DNA from: Herminiimonas sp. | GTDB lineage: Bacteria > Pseudomonadota > Gammaproteobacteria > Burkholderiales > Burkholderiaceae_D | NCBI GenBank assembly: GCA_028292265.1 | Contig: JAQGMR010000050.1 | Span: 38,676 to 102,675, forward strand | DNA length: 64,000 nt | Direction of reading: 5' to 3' | Shown: positions 34,851 through 43,870 of the stretch, one piece after another | How the letters are laid out: every line of letters starts with the position of its first letter | Numbering within the stretch: position 1 is the first letter of the stretch | The notes under the pieces: model-generated | Database searches by the model: none | The model's input: only the letters and a program-made list of their open reading frames with translations | What the model was told of the DNA's origin: nothing | Translations under genes and position numbers: made by a program

Positions 34851-36268
34851 TTTTCGCCTTGGTCTGTTGACGCTTGCACCGGCTGTGCGGCGTGCCATGC
34901 GGCCAGCGCCTTTGCATAGTCGGCTTGCGTAGTGATTGCATCGATCTGAATGGCACGCCAGGTCCGGCGTGCATCCAGAACGTCGGTTACGCTGGTTGCG
35001 CCGTTACGGAACGCATACTCGGCCGCGTCCATTGATTTGCGTGCCGCCACCAGTAATTCGTCGCGCGAACGGCGCAGGCGGTCAGCCGCCGCAGCCAGGT
35101 CGCTGCGCGAGCGGAGTGCATCGGCCAGCGCGATTTCGCGTAGGCGGTCAAGATTTTCACGGGCCTGCTCCAGTCCCGCGACCGCGCTGCGAATCTCGCC
35201 CTGAAACTGATAACGCGTGAAGAGCGGTATCTGGAGCGCAATGCCAACGCTATTGCCGGTGCCCTGGGCGTTGGTTGCGCTCACGGGGTAATGTTCGAAT
35301 TGAATGCCGACGGTAACATCGCGCGTGTTTGCCGCCTGCGCCAGGCGCGATGCGGCCTGAGCCGCCTCGACCCGTGTGCGCGCCGCGACGATATCTGGGC
35401 GCCGCTCCACCGCCTCCTCGATGTCTCCTGTGCCTGGCTCTTCCAGTGCCGGCCAATCGTCCGACGCCCGCGGAGCAGCGCTGGCAGGCGTGGCCATCAG
35501 CAAGTTGAGCGCCAGACCCGCGCGAGCAAGATCCGCCTCTGCCTGGCGCGCGTCGTTCTGCGAGCGCAACCGGTCCACGCGAAGCCGCTCCACCTCCGCA
35601 CCTGCCATGTCGCCCGCAGACTTGCGTTTTTCCGCCGCGCGCAAGCTGCTGTCGAACAGCGTCGCGGTTTCAGTGGCGGCATCCACCTTTCTCTGGGCCG
35701 CAATCAAGTCGTAATAGGCGATGCTGACCGCAAGGATGAGCGCGCGCCGTGCCTGTGCAGCATCGAAGCGGCTTGCATGCGCGAGAAGATCTGCGTTTCG
35801 CGACCGCAGTTCGCGCTTTCCGCCGCGTTCGACAAGTTGATCCAGGCGAATGGTGGAGTCAACGGTTTTTTCATTGAGGCTGCCAGCGCCGACACCGGCG
35901 CGCGGATTGATGTTGGTGGTTTGCAGCGTCAGGTTGGGGTTCGGCGCGGCTCCCGCGGTAATGGCGGCCGCCTCTGCCGCCCGGACCGCAACCTCAGTGA
36001 GTCGCAAGTCACGATTGCGTTCGCCTGCGATACGCAGCGTCTCAGCAAGCGTGAGTGGTGGTCCGGTTGTGGCTGCGGCCTGCGCCGGTCGCTGCAATAG
36101 ACTTACGGTTGCCAACAGAATGCAAATGGCTCCCAATCTTTTTCGGTGACGCCCGGGTTTCAGAAAACCCGGAGACTGCGGTGGCACGGCGACCGGCGCA
36201 CTGTTTCCACGTGTGGCTTCGTACAGATTCATCGATGAGGCAGTGTTCGGTTCGCGAGCGCGAAGCAT
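34847..36268 (-). CDS. czcC: RND efflux outer-membrane channel, TolC/CzcC family
   Basis: TolC-like outer-membrane factor. It has two outer-membrane efflux repeats (LTLAETLRIAGERNRDL and LALADALRSRSDLAAAADRL) with long helices. The start is uncertain: ATG at 36268 follows GGAGG closely (473 residues), while the frame is open to a TTG at 36352 and another ATG is at 36232. The hydrophobic export segment (RLGAICILLATVSLLQRPAQA) lies some 45-65 residues in, so a later start is possible. It is third from the end of the metal operon, 4 bases overlapping CzcB. Confidence 0.88.
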   Translation of the reverse strand: MLRAREPNTASSMNLYEATRGNSAPVAVPPQSPGFLKPGRHRKRLGAICILLATVSLLQRPAQAAATTGPPLTLAETLRIAGERNRDLRLTEVAVRAAEAAAITAGAAPNPNLTLQTTNINPRAGVGAGSLNEKTVDSTIRLDQLVERGGKRELRSRNADLLAHASRFDAAQARRALILAVSIAYYDLIAAQRKVDAATETATLFDSSLRAAEKRKSAGDMAGAEVERLRVDRLRSQNDARQAEADLARAGLALNLLMATPASAAPRASDDWPALEEPGTGDIEEAVERRPDIVAARTRVEAAQAASRLAQAANTRDVTVGIQFEHYPVSATNAQGTGNSVGIALQIPLFTRYQFQGEIRSAVAGLEQARENLDRLREIALADALRSRSDLAAAADRLRRSRDELLVAARKSMDAAEYAFRNGATSVTDVLDARRTWRAIQIDAITTQADYAKALAAWHAAQPVQASTDQGEK

Positions 36269-36367
36269 AGCCTCCATTGCTGTCGTGACCCTGACCGCAA
36301 GCTGACACGAATCTGACTGAGCGCGCTTTACGATCTCAGGCACTGGGTGCAAGCGAAAATGCCGGTC

Positions 36368-37168
36368 TCAGCCTCCCGTTTCAGAGGGCACCACGACATC
36401 AGTGCCCTGGTCCTTCGCGGCTGACGGCCCGACCGCATACACGGCAATCGCCAACAGCGCGAGGCACCACACGATCAATGCACCCGATGGCAGGTCGTAC
36501 ACCGTGGACAATGAGAGGCCAACCCCATATCCCGCAACCCCGACAACATAGGCAAATGGCAGTCGGCGCGACTCCGGATAGTTACGCACCGCGAGCCCCG
36601 GAACGATGAGGCTGGCGAAGACCAGGTAGACGCCAACCAGCTGCACAGAGATCGTGACGGCAAGGGCAAACAGGAGATAGAAGCCAAGGCGTCCGAGCCG
36701 GCTCTGGAAGCGCAGGATTGCTACGGTGAAGATTGCTGTGGCAATTGCAGGGACGATGAGCTGCTCGTAGCGAACCCACAATATCTGCCCTGCCAAGAGG
36801 TCGCGCAGGTGCTCGCCGCCATGCGGATTATGCGCGAGCAGCAGCAGGCTTCCGGTGGCGGCCAGCACGAACACCACGCCGATCTGCGCTTCCTGCACGT
36901 CGGCCCAACGCCGCTCGGTCCACGTAAGCAGAAGCGCGCCCAGCACCGCTGCCGCACCGGCCGCAACCTGCACCGCCCAGCCCTGATCGAGATCCGCCAT
37001 GCCGGCGACGATCACGCCGAGCGCAGCGATCTGCGCGATCGCCAAGTCAATGAAAACGATCCCGCGCTTCAACACTTGCGCGCCGAGTGGCACGTGGGTC
37101 GCCAGCACAAGCACGCCAGCCAGCAATGCGGGCGCAACGATAGTGAAGTCAATCGCGTCAACGTTCAT
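36368..37168 (-). CDS. Metal ABC transporter permease, ZnuB/ABC-3 family
   Basis: An integral membrane permease of 266 residues with about eight hydrophobic segments. It has the ABC-3 family opening (APALLAGVLVLATHVPLGAQVLKRGIVFIDLAIAQIAALG) and the later LVGVYLVFASLIVPGLAVRN region that contacts the ATPase. Its ATG overlaps the receptor stop by 4 bases. No ATP-binding subunit is encoded beside it or anywhere else in this window apart from LivG and LivF, so it either borrows an ATPase or works differently. Zinc or manganese transport is inferred from the family. Confidence 0.87.
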   Translation of the reverse strand: MNVDAIDFTIVAPALLAGVLVLATHVPLGAQVLKRGIVFIDLAIAQIAALGVIVAGMADLDQGWAVQVAAGAAAVLGALLLTWTERRWADVQEAQIGVVFVLAATGSLLLLAHNPHGGEHLRDLLAGQILWVRYEQLIVPAIATAIFTVAILRFQSRLGRLGFYLLFALAVTISVQLVGVYLVFASLIVPGLAVRNYPESRRLPFAYVVGVAGYGVGLSLSTVYDLPSGALIVWCLALLAIAVYAVGPSAAKDQGTDVVVPSETGG

Positions 37169-38067
37169 TTGCTTGCTTCAAGCAGGCGGCGCACGGTGTC
37201 GTCGAATAGGCCGAACAAATCTTTGGCGCCATCAGATCCGCCGACTGTAAATGGCACCACCACAGCGACGATATGCGCATGTTCCGCCAGCCACTGCGAG
37301 GCGCGCGCATCCTGGTAGGCGGCACGAAGCACCATCTTCGCGGGCTGCCGCTGCAGGTGGTTGACCAGCTCCGAGAGGTGGGCCGCGCTGGGCTCGACGC
37401 CGGGCTTCGGTTCGAGCGTGCCTACTTCCCGCATCCCAAGCCAGTTCGCCAGGTACGCCATGTTCTTGTGGTGCTCTACGAAGGCCACGCCCTTCAAAGG
37501 CGCGGCTTGCTGCTCCCATCTCTTGATGGCCGCGCCCCAGCGCTCGCTGAAGTCCTTGTAGCGCGACTGGTAGTAGGCGGCGTTGGCCGGATCGATGCTG
37601 CTCATTCGCTTGACGAGCGCGTCGGCGACCAGCGCAATGTTGCGCGGGTCCTGCTGAATGTGCGGATTGCCCGAGGCGTGCACATCGCCCTCGCTGCGGT
37701 CAACCCGGCTCGGCACCTCCAGCCTCGAAACCACACTGCCTGCCTCCAGGTAAGACGGCTGCCCGGGAGCGATTTTGGGATTGCCCGATTGCTGCAAGAG
37801 GACCGGCAGCCAGCCGACCTCCAGTTCGAGCCCGGTACAGACCAGCATGTCGGCATTTCGCGCGCGCGAAATCAGGCTGGGGCGCGCTTCTATGCGATGC
37901 GGGTCCTGCATCGCAGTCGTTGCGCTGGAGGCTTTCACCTTGTCGCCGCCAATCTCGGTAGCGAGCGCGGCCCACTCCGGTTCACAGGCCAGGACGTTCA
38001 GTGCGTGCGCAGGCATTGCGAACTGCGCTGCAATGGAGAAGCTGATTATTGAAAGCACCTTTTTCAT
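37165..38067 (-). CDS. Metal ABC transporter substrate-binding protein, ZnuA-like
   Basis: A cluster A-I periplasmic metal receptor of 300 residues. The signal peptide ends at PAHA, followed by LNVLACEPEWAALATEIGG. Metal-site His residues appear in MQDPHRIEARPS, ASGNPHIQQDP and VEHHKNMAYL. The His-rich charged loop of true ZnuA is reduced to DVHASGNPH. It lies 9 bases after the outer-membrane protein gene and is coupled to the permease. The metal is probably zinc, by family and by the neighbouring CzcCBA pump. Confidence 0.9.
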   Translation of the reverse strand: MKKVLSIISFSIAAQFAMPAHALNVLACEPEWAALATEIGGDKVKASSATTAMQDPHRIEARPSLISRARNADMLVCTGLELEVGWLPVLLQQSGNPKIAPGQPSYLEAGSVVSRLEVPSRVDRSEGDVHASGNPHIQQDPRNIALVADALVKRMSSIDPANAAYYQSRYKDFSERWGAAIKRWEQQAAPLKGVAFVEHHKNMAYLANWLGMREVGTLEPKPGVEPSAAHLSELVNHLQRQPAKMVLRAAYQDARASQWLAEHAHIVAVVVPFTVGGSDGAKDLFGLFDDTVRRLLEASK

Positions 38068-38076
38068 GTTCGGCTC

Positions 38077-39534
38077 CTAGAAGGTGTGAGCGCCGTGGGC
38101 GCCCAGGCTCATGATGTATTGAAGGAAGATCTGGTTGTCCACGACGCCCGGACGGGATTGGTCGCGCGCCAGTTGCAGGCGGAAGCGGCTGAACTCCGAT
38201 GGGGAGTAATCGACCATGAGGCTGGTGCGGGCAGGGTCGTATTTGGCGAGGCGCGTAAAGTCCGCCGCCGACAACGCACCGCCATTCGCGAGGCCGATTT
38301 CGGGCGAGCCGGAATGCAGCTTGTCGTAGCGCAGGCCAGCGCGCCACATTGGCATGAACTGATATACCCCTTGCAAGTACCAGCCTGACTGCGCGGAGGA
38401 AAACGAGCCGCTCGCAGCGCCGAGCGATTGCGCCAGAGTGTCGTAGGCGAGGCTGCCGCTTTCCCTGCGGCGGAAATACTCGCCCTGCAGCTTGAAGTTG
38501 GTCTGGGTCGCGTTGCCGTTTGGAGCCCATTTATAGACACCGTCGACGATCACGGTATTGGCGTTTCCGGTGATGGCGTTGGTTACGCCCGTGCCGGTTC
38601 GGTCAATATCCTGGTAAGTCCGGTCTTTGGCGCCGGTATGCAGCAAGGAGAGTCCGGTGCGCCAGCTTGCGCTTTCACCCACGTCATCCCCAAGATGGGC
38701 AAACAGGGCGAGCGAACCGACGCCGTTGCGGTTGCTGTCATTGCCAGGGAAAGAAGCACCGCTACCGGCCTCGAGGCCAACTTCGAAGAAGCGATCGGTA
38801 GGCGCAAGCCACTTGATCTGTGCGCCGTCAGGTTTGTACTGGCCGCCAAGGAAGCCCTGATAGGCCAGCGGTGCATCGACGAAGTCCCATGTGTGGGCAT
38901 GTTGGCTATTGAGATAGCCAATAGACGAAAGGAAGCGCCCACCCTTCAGGTTCAGGCCGTTCGACAGGCCTTTCGATTCAAAAAACGCTTCTTCCACGCT
39001 GAGGCTGTTATCGGATGCGAGGGAAAAAGTCAGCTGGCCGGCAAAGGTTGGATCGACATTGGCGCGGAAGGTCAGCTCCGATTCGCCAAGGCTGAGTCCG
39101 CGCTTGCCTGGACCAATGCTGTCGCCGCCAGGCACGAATCCCTGGAGTCGATACTGCTTGGGATCTTGCGACAAGTTGGCGTAGGTACCGCCGAGTATCA
39201 GCGAGATTTCCGGATTGAAGGCGCTGGCACCGCCGGATGCTGCTGGGGCGGGCATGCCTGCAGGTGGCGGCATCGCCGCTGTTCTGGCTGGCTCGGCCGG
39301 GAGAGAAGGTTCGACCGCGCTGGCAGCGGCTTGAGACGCAGCCGGCTTGTTTGCTTCGGCCGATTGCAGCCGGGTTTCGAGCGCGCGGATGCGTGTTTCA
39401 TAGTCCTGCTTCATCTGGCGGATTTCCTCGCGCATTTGCGCGAGGTCCAGGTCGCTGGCGGCAAAGGCTTGGCCCGGCGATGCGGCGGCATAGACGAATG
39501 TCAGCGCCGTCGCCAGGACGGAGTGCTTGAACAT
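38077..39534 (-). CDS. Outer-membrane beta-barrel protein with N-terminal coiled coil, metal-cluster associated
   Basis: A 485-residue protein starting at 39534 (GGGGAA upstream; the frame extends further but lacks a signal). A signal peptide ends at GQAFA, then a short coiled coil (LAQMREEIRQMKQDYETRIRALETRL), a Pro/Ala linker, and a long porin-like barrel of alternating strands (SLGESELTFRANVDPTFAGQLTF) ending in a terminal aromatic residue (AHTF). The coiled coil probably trimerises or contacts peptidoglycan. Similar proteins lie beside ZnuA-type receptors in other proteobacteria (recalled). It may pass metal through the outer membrane. Confidence 0.8.
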   Translation of the reverse strand: MFKHSVLATALTFVYAAASPGQAFAASDLDLAQMREEIRQMKQDYETRIRALETRLQSAEANKPAASQAAASAVEPSLPAEPARTAAMPPPAGMPAPAASGGASAFNPEISLILGGTYANLSQDPKQYRLQGFVPGGDSIGPGKRGLSLGESELTFRANVDPTFAGQLTFSLASDNSLSVEEAFFESKGLSNGLNLKGGRFLSSIGYLNSQHAHTWDFVDAPLAYQGFLGGQYKPDGAQIKWLAPTDRFFEVGLEAGSGASFPGNDSNRNGVGSLALFAHLGDDVGESASWRTGLSLLHTGAKDRTYQDIDRTGTGVTNAITGNANTVIVDGVYKWAPNGNATQTNFKLQGEYFRRRESGSLAYDTLAQSLGAASGSFSSAQSGWYLQGVYQFMPMWRAGLRYDKLHSGSPEIGLANGGALSAADFTRLAKYDPARTSLMVDYSPSEFSRFRLQLARDQSRPGVVDNQIFLQYIMSLGAHGAHTF

Positions 39535-39589
39535 GGTGTTCCCCGAGAAAGGAATGCGCACAAGGCCAGCGCACGATCGTGGCTGGCTG

Positions 39590-39919
39590 CTATGAGTAGG
39601 GCGTCGGGGATGGAACTGGTGGGGCGCGCGGATTGAAGATTCGCAATGGTGCCCTGAGCGGCGTGCTGGCATGGTGGCCCGCGCTTGTGTCGGCCGGCAC
39701 GGCAACCGCGGAAGACGCCGATGGCGAACCGGTGAGACCGGAGCCGATTGATGCGAAGGCGAGGCACTGCATGCACTGCGTCTCGGCCGGCAACTGCTTC
39801 TTGACATTGCTGGCGGTGGTCTCCGCGCCGAGATGCGAGATCGCGTGCGTGATCCCCAACTGCTGCGAGAGCAGCAGAAAGGCGAACAGCAGTTTGACCA
39901 GGATCGGACGGGTTATCAC
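39590..39919 (-). CDS. Small secreted CxxC hypothetical protein at the head of the metal operon
   Basis: A 109-residue product from a GTG at 39919. An N-terminal signal (LVKLLFAFLLLSQQLGITHA) is followed by ISHLG, a CMQC motif and a Pro/Ser-rich tail. The small size, single CxxC and paired His suggest metal handling, like small genes that head copper/zinc operons, but the family is not recognised. The outer-membrane protein gene follows after 55 bases. The overlapping long frames on both strands have shadow-like composition. Confidence 0.6.
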   Translation of the reverse strand: MITRPILVKLLFAFLLLSQQLGITHAISHLGAETTASNVKKQLPAETQCMQCLAFASIGSGLTGSPSASSAVAVPADTSAGHHASTPLRAPLRIFNPRAPPVPSPTPYS

Positions 39920-40158
39920 CGGGCTTCAGCTTTCTGGATTTGGGGCCGACATTACTGCCTGCCTTAAGTGCGGCAACTTCTTCAAGTCTATAGCAACCAG
40001 CCTCTCCTCGCGCACCAGATCCAACTTGCTGTCCATGGTCTGCCACCCACGCGAACTTCGGCGGATGCAACGGTCGCATGTGATCCGCGTATTCAGACTC
40101 ACTGCCCAAAACTAATCGAGCTTTTTCCCGAGCCACACCGCCAGGCGCCCGACAAGCG

Positions 40159-41007
40159 TTAGTCGGCCCGCTTGTGCAGGACCACCAACGCGACCCCGCC
40201 CAAGATCGCCGCACCGCACAAGACAATGCGCGGTGTAACCGGCTCGCCAATGAACAGGATGCCCCCGACTGCTGCGACGACCGGCACGCACAGCTGCACG
40301 GTGGCAGCCTCGATCGTGCTCAGGCCGCGCAAGGCGACATACCAGACGACATATCCCAAACCCGACGTGAGGGCGCCAGAAACAATGGCATAGAGTGCCC
40401 CAGCGCGGTCTACCGTCGCCCAAGGCAGCATGACAAGTCCAACGCCTGTCGCAAGCACCGCCGCCCGGGCAAAATTTCCGGCTGTGACTGCTGTCGCGTC
40501 GATGGCGCCTGCTCCACGCAAGGAGTACACGGCCCATGCAGCGCCGGCGAAAAGCATCAACATCGAACCGACGACTGGCGGAGCGGATATCCCTGGCAGC
40601 AAGAGGGCCACGAGTCCCAGCACCGCTATGGCAAACCCGAGCAGGCGCGAGCCGTTCAGGCGCTCCCCGCGGACCAGTCCGGCGCAGATCATGGTGGCCT
40701 GCACAGACCCGAACAGGAGCAACGCGCCGGTAGCCGCAGGCAAACCGACATAAGCCCAGGAAAACGCGGCGGCATAGGCAAAGAGCGCTAGCGCTGATGG
40801 CCAGTTTCCGCTGGCAGGCTTCCCGTTGGAGCGCAAACGGATCAGGACCCATAAGGCAAGCGCTCCAGAAACAATGCGAAGCGCGGTAAAGCTGGCCGGG
40901 TCGATTGCAGTGAACCGCAGCGCCAGGCGACAGAGCAGGGAGTTGCCCGCGAAGGCGGTCATGGCAAGAAAGGTGAGGGCCAAGGTCTTCGAGCGGGAGC
41001 GGGACAT
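40159..41007 (-). CDS. DMT superfamily exporter, EamA domain
   Basis: A membrane protein of about 282 residues with ten hydrophobic segments in two EamA repeats (TFLAMTAFAGNSLLCRLAL, and the second repeat ending AAILGGVALVVLHKRAD). It exports amino acids or other small metabolites; the substrate is not known. The start at 41007 is preferred because of an AGG-rich site; ATG at 41025 and a longer frame to 41097 are possible. It is divergent from the diguanylate cyclase gene. Confidence 0.87.
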   Translation of the reverse strand: MSRSRSKTLALTFLAMTAFAGNSLLCRLALRFTAIDPASFTALRIVSGALALWVLIRLRSNGKPASGNWPSALALFAYAAAFSWAYVGLPAATGALLLFGSVQATMICAGLVRGERLNGSRLLGFAIAVLGLVALLLPGISAPPVVGSMLMLFAGAAWAVYSLRGAGAIDATAVTAGNFARAAVLATGVGLVMLPWATVDRAGALYAIVSGALTSGLGYVVWYVALRGLSTIEAATVQLCVPVVAAVGGILFIGEPVTPRIVLCGAAILGGVALVVLHKRAD

Positions 41008-41138
41008 GGCATACCTGCTATTCATCGCGCATGGCGGCGGCTTTAACGTTATAACCTGCCCCGGCGTTCGCGTGCAGCGCGGATGTCCTCGCTTCAAGCC
41101 GCGCGATTCTTGATGGGCAGTGATAGAATTCTTCCTGT

Positions 41139-42476
41139 ATGGAAACTAATGCTCGTGAACTTCTGCCCCCTTTCGTCGACCTCCTGCTTGATGCCGTCTT
41201 CGTAGTTGGTATACAGGGGCACATTGTCGATGTCAGTGCAGCCTGCGAGTCGATCTTTGGCTACCGGCCGGACGAGCTGATCGGTCAGAAAATGATAGAT
41301 TTTATCGCCCCGGAAGACCGCGCCAGGACTGTGGAAGAAGCGAGACATGTGATGGCCGGCCGGCCCAGGATCGGTTTCGAAAACCGCTATATCCGGAAAG
41401 ACGGCCGCCGCGTGCACATCATGTGGTCGGCCCGTTGGTCCGAAAAAGACCAGTTGCGAGTGGGCGTTGCGCGCGACATTACAGAGCGAAAACAGGCCGA
41501 GAACCGGCAGGCCGCGACCTATGCGGTGTCCGAAGCGGCACACCATGCCACCGATCTCGCCGCCCTGTTCCAGGAAGTCCATCAAATAATCTCGAATCTG
41601 GTTCCGGTAGCGCGATTTGCGGTTGCCATCTGCGATCCAAAGACAAACGAGCTCCGCTTTCCTTTTCATCTGGATGTTCATGGGCATCCCCCTGCCATGC
41701 AGGAAGCGCTGGCCCGACGGTACTGTGCCGAGGCGATTGCCAGTGGACTGCCGACGCTGAGGCCCGATGAGGCAACGATGTCGCCAACTGAAGCGGCCCG
41801 CGCGACCAACGCCACCGAGTTCTGGTTGACGGTACCCCTCATAACGCAAAAAGGCGCCATTGGCGCACTCATTCTAAAAAGCCTTGCTGGCACGACCTAC
41901 CTGGATACCGACCAGGAGCTGTTGTATTTCGTCTCCGCGCAGGTTGCGACCGCCATCGAAGGCACCCAGTTAAGGGCAGAGCTACTCCGCTCCGCCCGAT
42001 ATGACGACCTCACTGGCATGCCGAATCGCCGCCTGTTCCACGAGCGCATCGAAGCCACCCTTGCACGATGTCGACGAAAGCAGTGCCGCGCCGCTGTTCT
42101 CTTTGTGGACCTGGACAACTTCAAGCAGGTCAACGATTCATTTGGGCACGCAACTGGCGATTTGCTGTTGCAGGAAATCGCAATGCGTCTGGTGCGCAAC
42201 GTCCGCGCCAACGATACTGTCGCCCGGCTGGGTGGAGACGAATTCGCTGTGCTGATCGAGGACGTTCATGCGCACGACGATGCGTTGGTGGTCGCGAGCA
42301 ATATCCGTAAAGCCGTAAGTGAACCGGTGAGTGCCGAGGGCTTCCTGCTAAGGGAACGGGCGAGCATTGGCATCGCGTTTTATCCTGATCACGGCGCTGA
42401 CGCCGGGCAGCTGTTGAAGCATGCGGATGAAGCAATGTATCTGGAGAAAAGGGCAACCGCTCGCGCGCCGGAGTAG
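41139..42476 (+). CDS. PAS-GAF-GGDEF diguanylate cyclase
   Basis: A soluble 445-residue signalling protein. A PAS domain at about 10-125 (VSAACESIFGYRPDELIGQKM, closing with GVARDITERKQAE) is followed by GAF at about 135-280 and GGDEF at about 285-445. The active loop LGGDEF is intact, and RAND lies exactly five residues before it, a product-inhibition I-site (RxxD). It should make c-di-GMP under control of a PAS/GAF signal. There is no EAL domain and no membrane segment. The ribosome site is weak. Confidence 0.93.
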   Translation: METNARELLPPFVDLLLDAVFVVGIQGHIVDVSAACESIFGYRPDELIGQKMIDFIAPEDRARTVEEARHVMAGRPRIGFENRYIRKDGRRVHIMWSARWSEKDQLRVGVARDITERKQAENRQAATYAVSEAAHHATDLAALFQEVHQIISNLVPVARFAVAICDPKTNELRFPFHLDVHGHPPAMQEALARRYCAEAIASGLPTLRPDEATMSPTEAARATNATEFWLTVPLITQKGAIGALILKSLAGTTYLDTDQELLYFVSAQVATAIEGTQLRAELLRSARYDDLTGMPNRRLFHERIEATLARCRRKQCRAAVLFVDLDNFKQVNDSFGHATGDLLLQEIAMRLVRNVRANDTVARLGGDEFAVLIEDVHAHDDALVVASNIRKAVSEPVSAEGFLLRERASIGIAFYPDHGADAGQLLKHADEAMYLEKRATARAPE

Positions 42477-42535
42477 TTCGGCCTCTGATCCGGGAAACTG
42501 GCCGCAGGGCGCGTGGTCGAGGGAAGGTTAGTCGT

Positions 42536-43870
42536 TCAAGGAGCCGCCTGGGCGAGGATGCCATTGGCCAGCAGGCCGGCATGAAAGCGCTCTACTCGTC
42601 CCCTGATTCCATCGGAGATCGATTCCCATATATGCGCCGGGAAATCGTTGGGCAGCAGACCTTCAACGATGGCCAGCGCCCCATCTGCATTGGCCACAAG
42701 TTGAAGCATGGCGTCCCATACCTTAGGGCCTCCATTTTTCAATGCGAGCTGATGCCAGTGGCGAATCTGGATTTCATCGAAACGGTAATGGGCATTGGTT
42801 GAGCGCACCGCCATCGCCAGTCCTGCCTTGTGTTGATCGAACTGATTACTGCCTTTTCCGAAATATGGCCACATTGACAGCACGTCGTACAAAGGCGTCA
42901 TTGCGTAGGTGTCTCCGCGATCCAGGAATACGGAGAAGTTTTTGGCGTGTCCGTCTGTTGCGGCCAGCAGGAAAAAAGCCAGTTGCGCCAACAGGAACAA
43001 TATCTTGTCATCCTTGTCGCGGCTGCCTTGCAACAACTGCAGGCGCCTTGTCATGCCGGGTCCACCGTCTTTTTCGTATTTCCGCTCAGGCGCAATGCCC
43101 AAGGCCTGACAAAAGTCTTCTTGCGGCAGCCGGGCGATCCAGCTGCCAGCGCCCATCAATTGGCGGTCAAACCGCTCGACGATCAAGACTGTTTGGTCGC
43201 CAAACCTGGCGATAGATGTCGGCGCGACCGGCAGCCCAAATGCCTGGACGATTTGAGCGCACAGCCATTCGTTTTGCACAGAGTTCGAGGCGTCGATCCG
43301 CCGCATCCCGCCGATGAGACCGAGAGGCAGCTTGACAATGTGCGTGGTCGGTGTCGCGCCATGGGGTCGACACCACCGATCCTTCCAACGTATCAAAGCC
43401 GTCTTTTCCTGGGCTCCCGCAATGGAGATGCGAAACAGGTCGTCGTCGCGAATTTCCGGCGAGGTTTGGGACGGCACCGCATGCAAGATATCAACAAGTT
43501 GATCTTCCGTTAGCGGCTCGCACTCGATACTGTCCCACCCCTCCGGCGTGGCATCGATTGGCAACAGCTGCACTGCGCCGACGCAGTCGCGGCCGATTGC
43601 CTGCAAGAGGTCAAACGTTCTCGTTCTTACATTAAACCGCCTAGCCAGGCGCTCGCGTATGCGCTCGTTGTCGGGCAGCAGGTTATCGAAATAATTCTTG
43701 ACCGCGTTGCCGCTCGTTTGAAGCGAGGTAGTGATGGGAATTGATAGCGATAGTGAGCGTCGATGCCTGGACTGCAACCAGGATGCGTCGTAGCGGAATA
43801 TGTGTGAGTTGCGGTCGACAATCCACTGCCCGACCAGCTGGCCATTCATCCACGCATTGAGCGCCTGCAC
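42536..43870 (-). CDS. hipA: HipA-family serine/threonine kinase toxin
   Basis: A full-length HipA kinase of 444 residues. It has the N-terminal HipA_N region (NAWMNGQLVGQW, then NYFDNLLPDNERIRERLA), the ATP-loop segment FRISIAGAQEKTAL that corresponds to the autophosphorylated Ser loop, catalytic ATDGHAKNFSVF, and the metal-binding Asp in PLYDVLS. In E. coli, HipA phosphorylates GltX and induces dormancy. The GTG start shares its first base with the antitoxin's TAG stop (TAGTG), giving tight coupling. All visible catalytic residues are intact, so the toxin should be active. Confidence 0.92.
   Translation of the reverse strand: MQALNAWMNGQLVGQWIVDRNSHIFRYDASWLQSRHRRSLSLSIPITTSLQTSGNAVKNYFDNLLPDNERIRERLARRFNVRTRTFDLLQAIGRDCVGAVQLLPIDATPEGWDSIECEPLTEDQLVDILHAVPSQTSPEIRDDDLFRISIAGAQEKTALIRWKDRWCRPHGATPTTHIVKLPLGLIGGMRRIDASNSVQNEWLCAQIVQAFGLPVAPTSIARFGDQTVLIVERFDRQLMGAGSWIARLPQEDFCQALGIAPERKYEKDGGPGMTRRLQLLQGSRDKDDKILFLLAQLAFFLLAATDGHAKNFSVFLDRGDTYAMTPLYDVLSMWPYFGKGSNQFDQHKAGLAMAVRSTNAHYRFDEIQIRHWHQLALKNGGPKVWDAMLQLVANADGALAIVEGLLPNDFPAHIWESISDGIRGRVERFHAGLLANGILAQAAP

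Noticed and set aside
39920..40158. Zur or MerR-type operator upstream of the metal operon
   Set aside because: A CTATAG and an ACTT-GAAG-AAGT element are present, but neither matches a recognised Zur box or the dyad of MerR-type zinc/lead/cadmium promoters, and no such regulator gene is nearby.
39501..40250. 249-residue minus-strand frame across the head of the metal operon
   Set aside because: It is out of frame with the 109-residue CxxC protein and the outer-membrane protein gene, lacks a signal or a family match, and has Arg/Ser-rich shadow composition.
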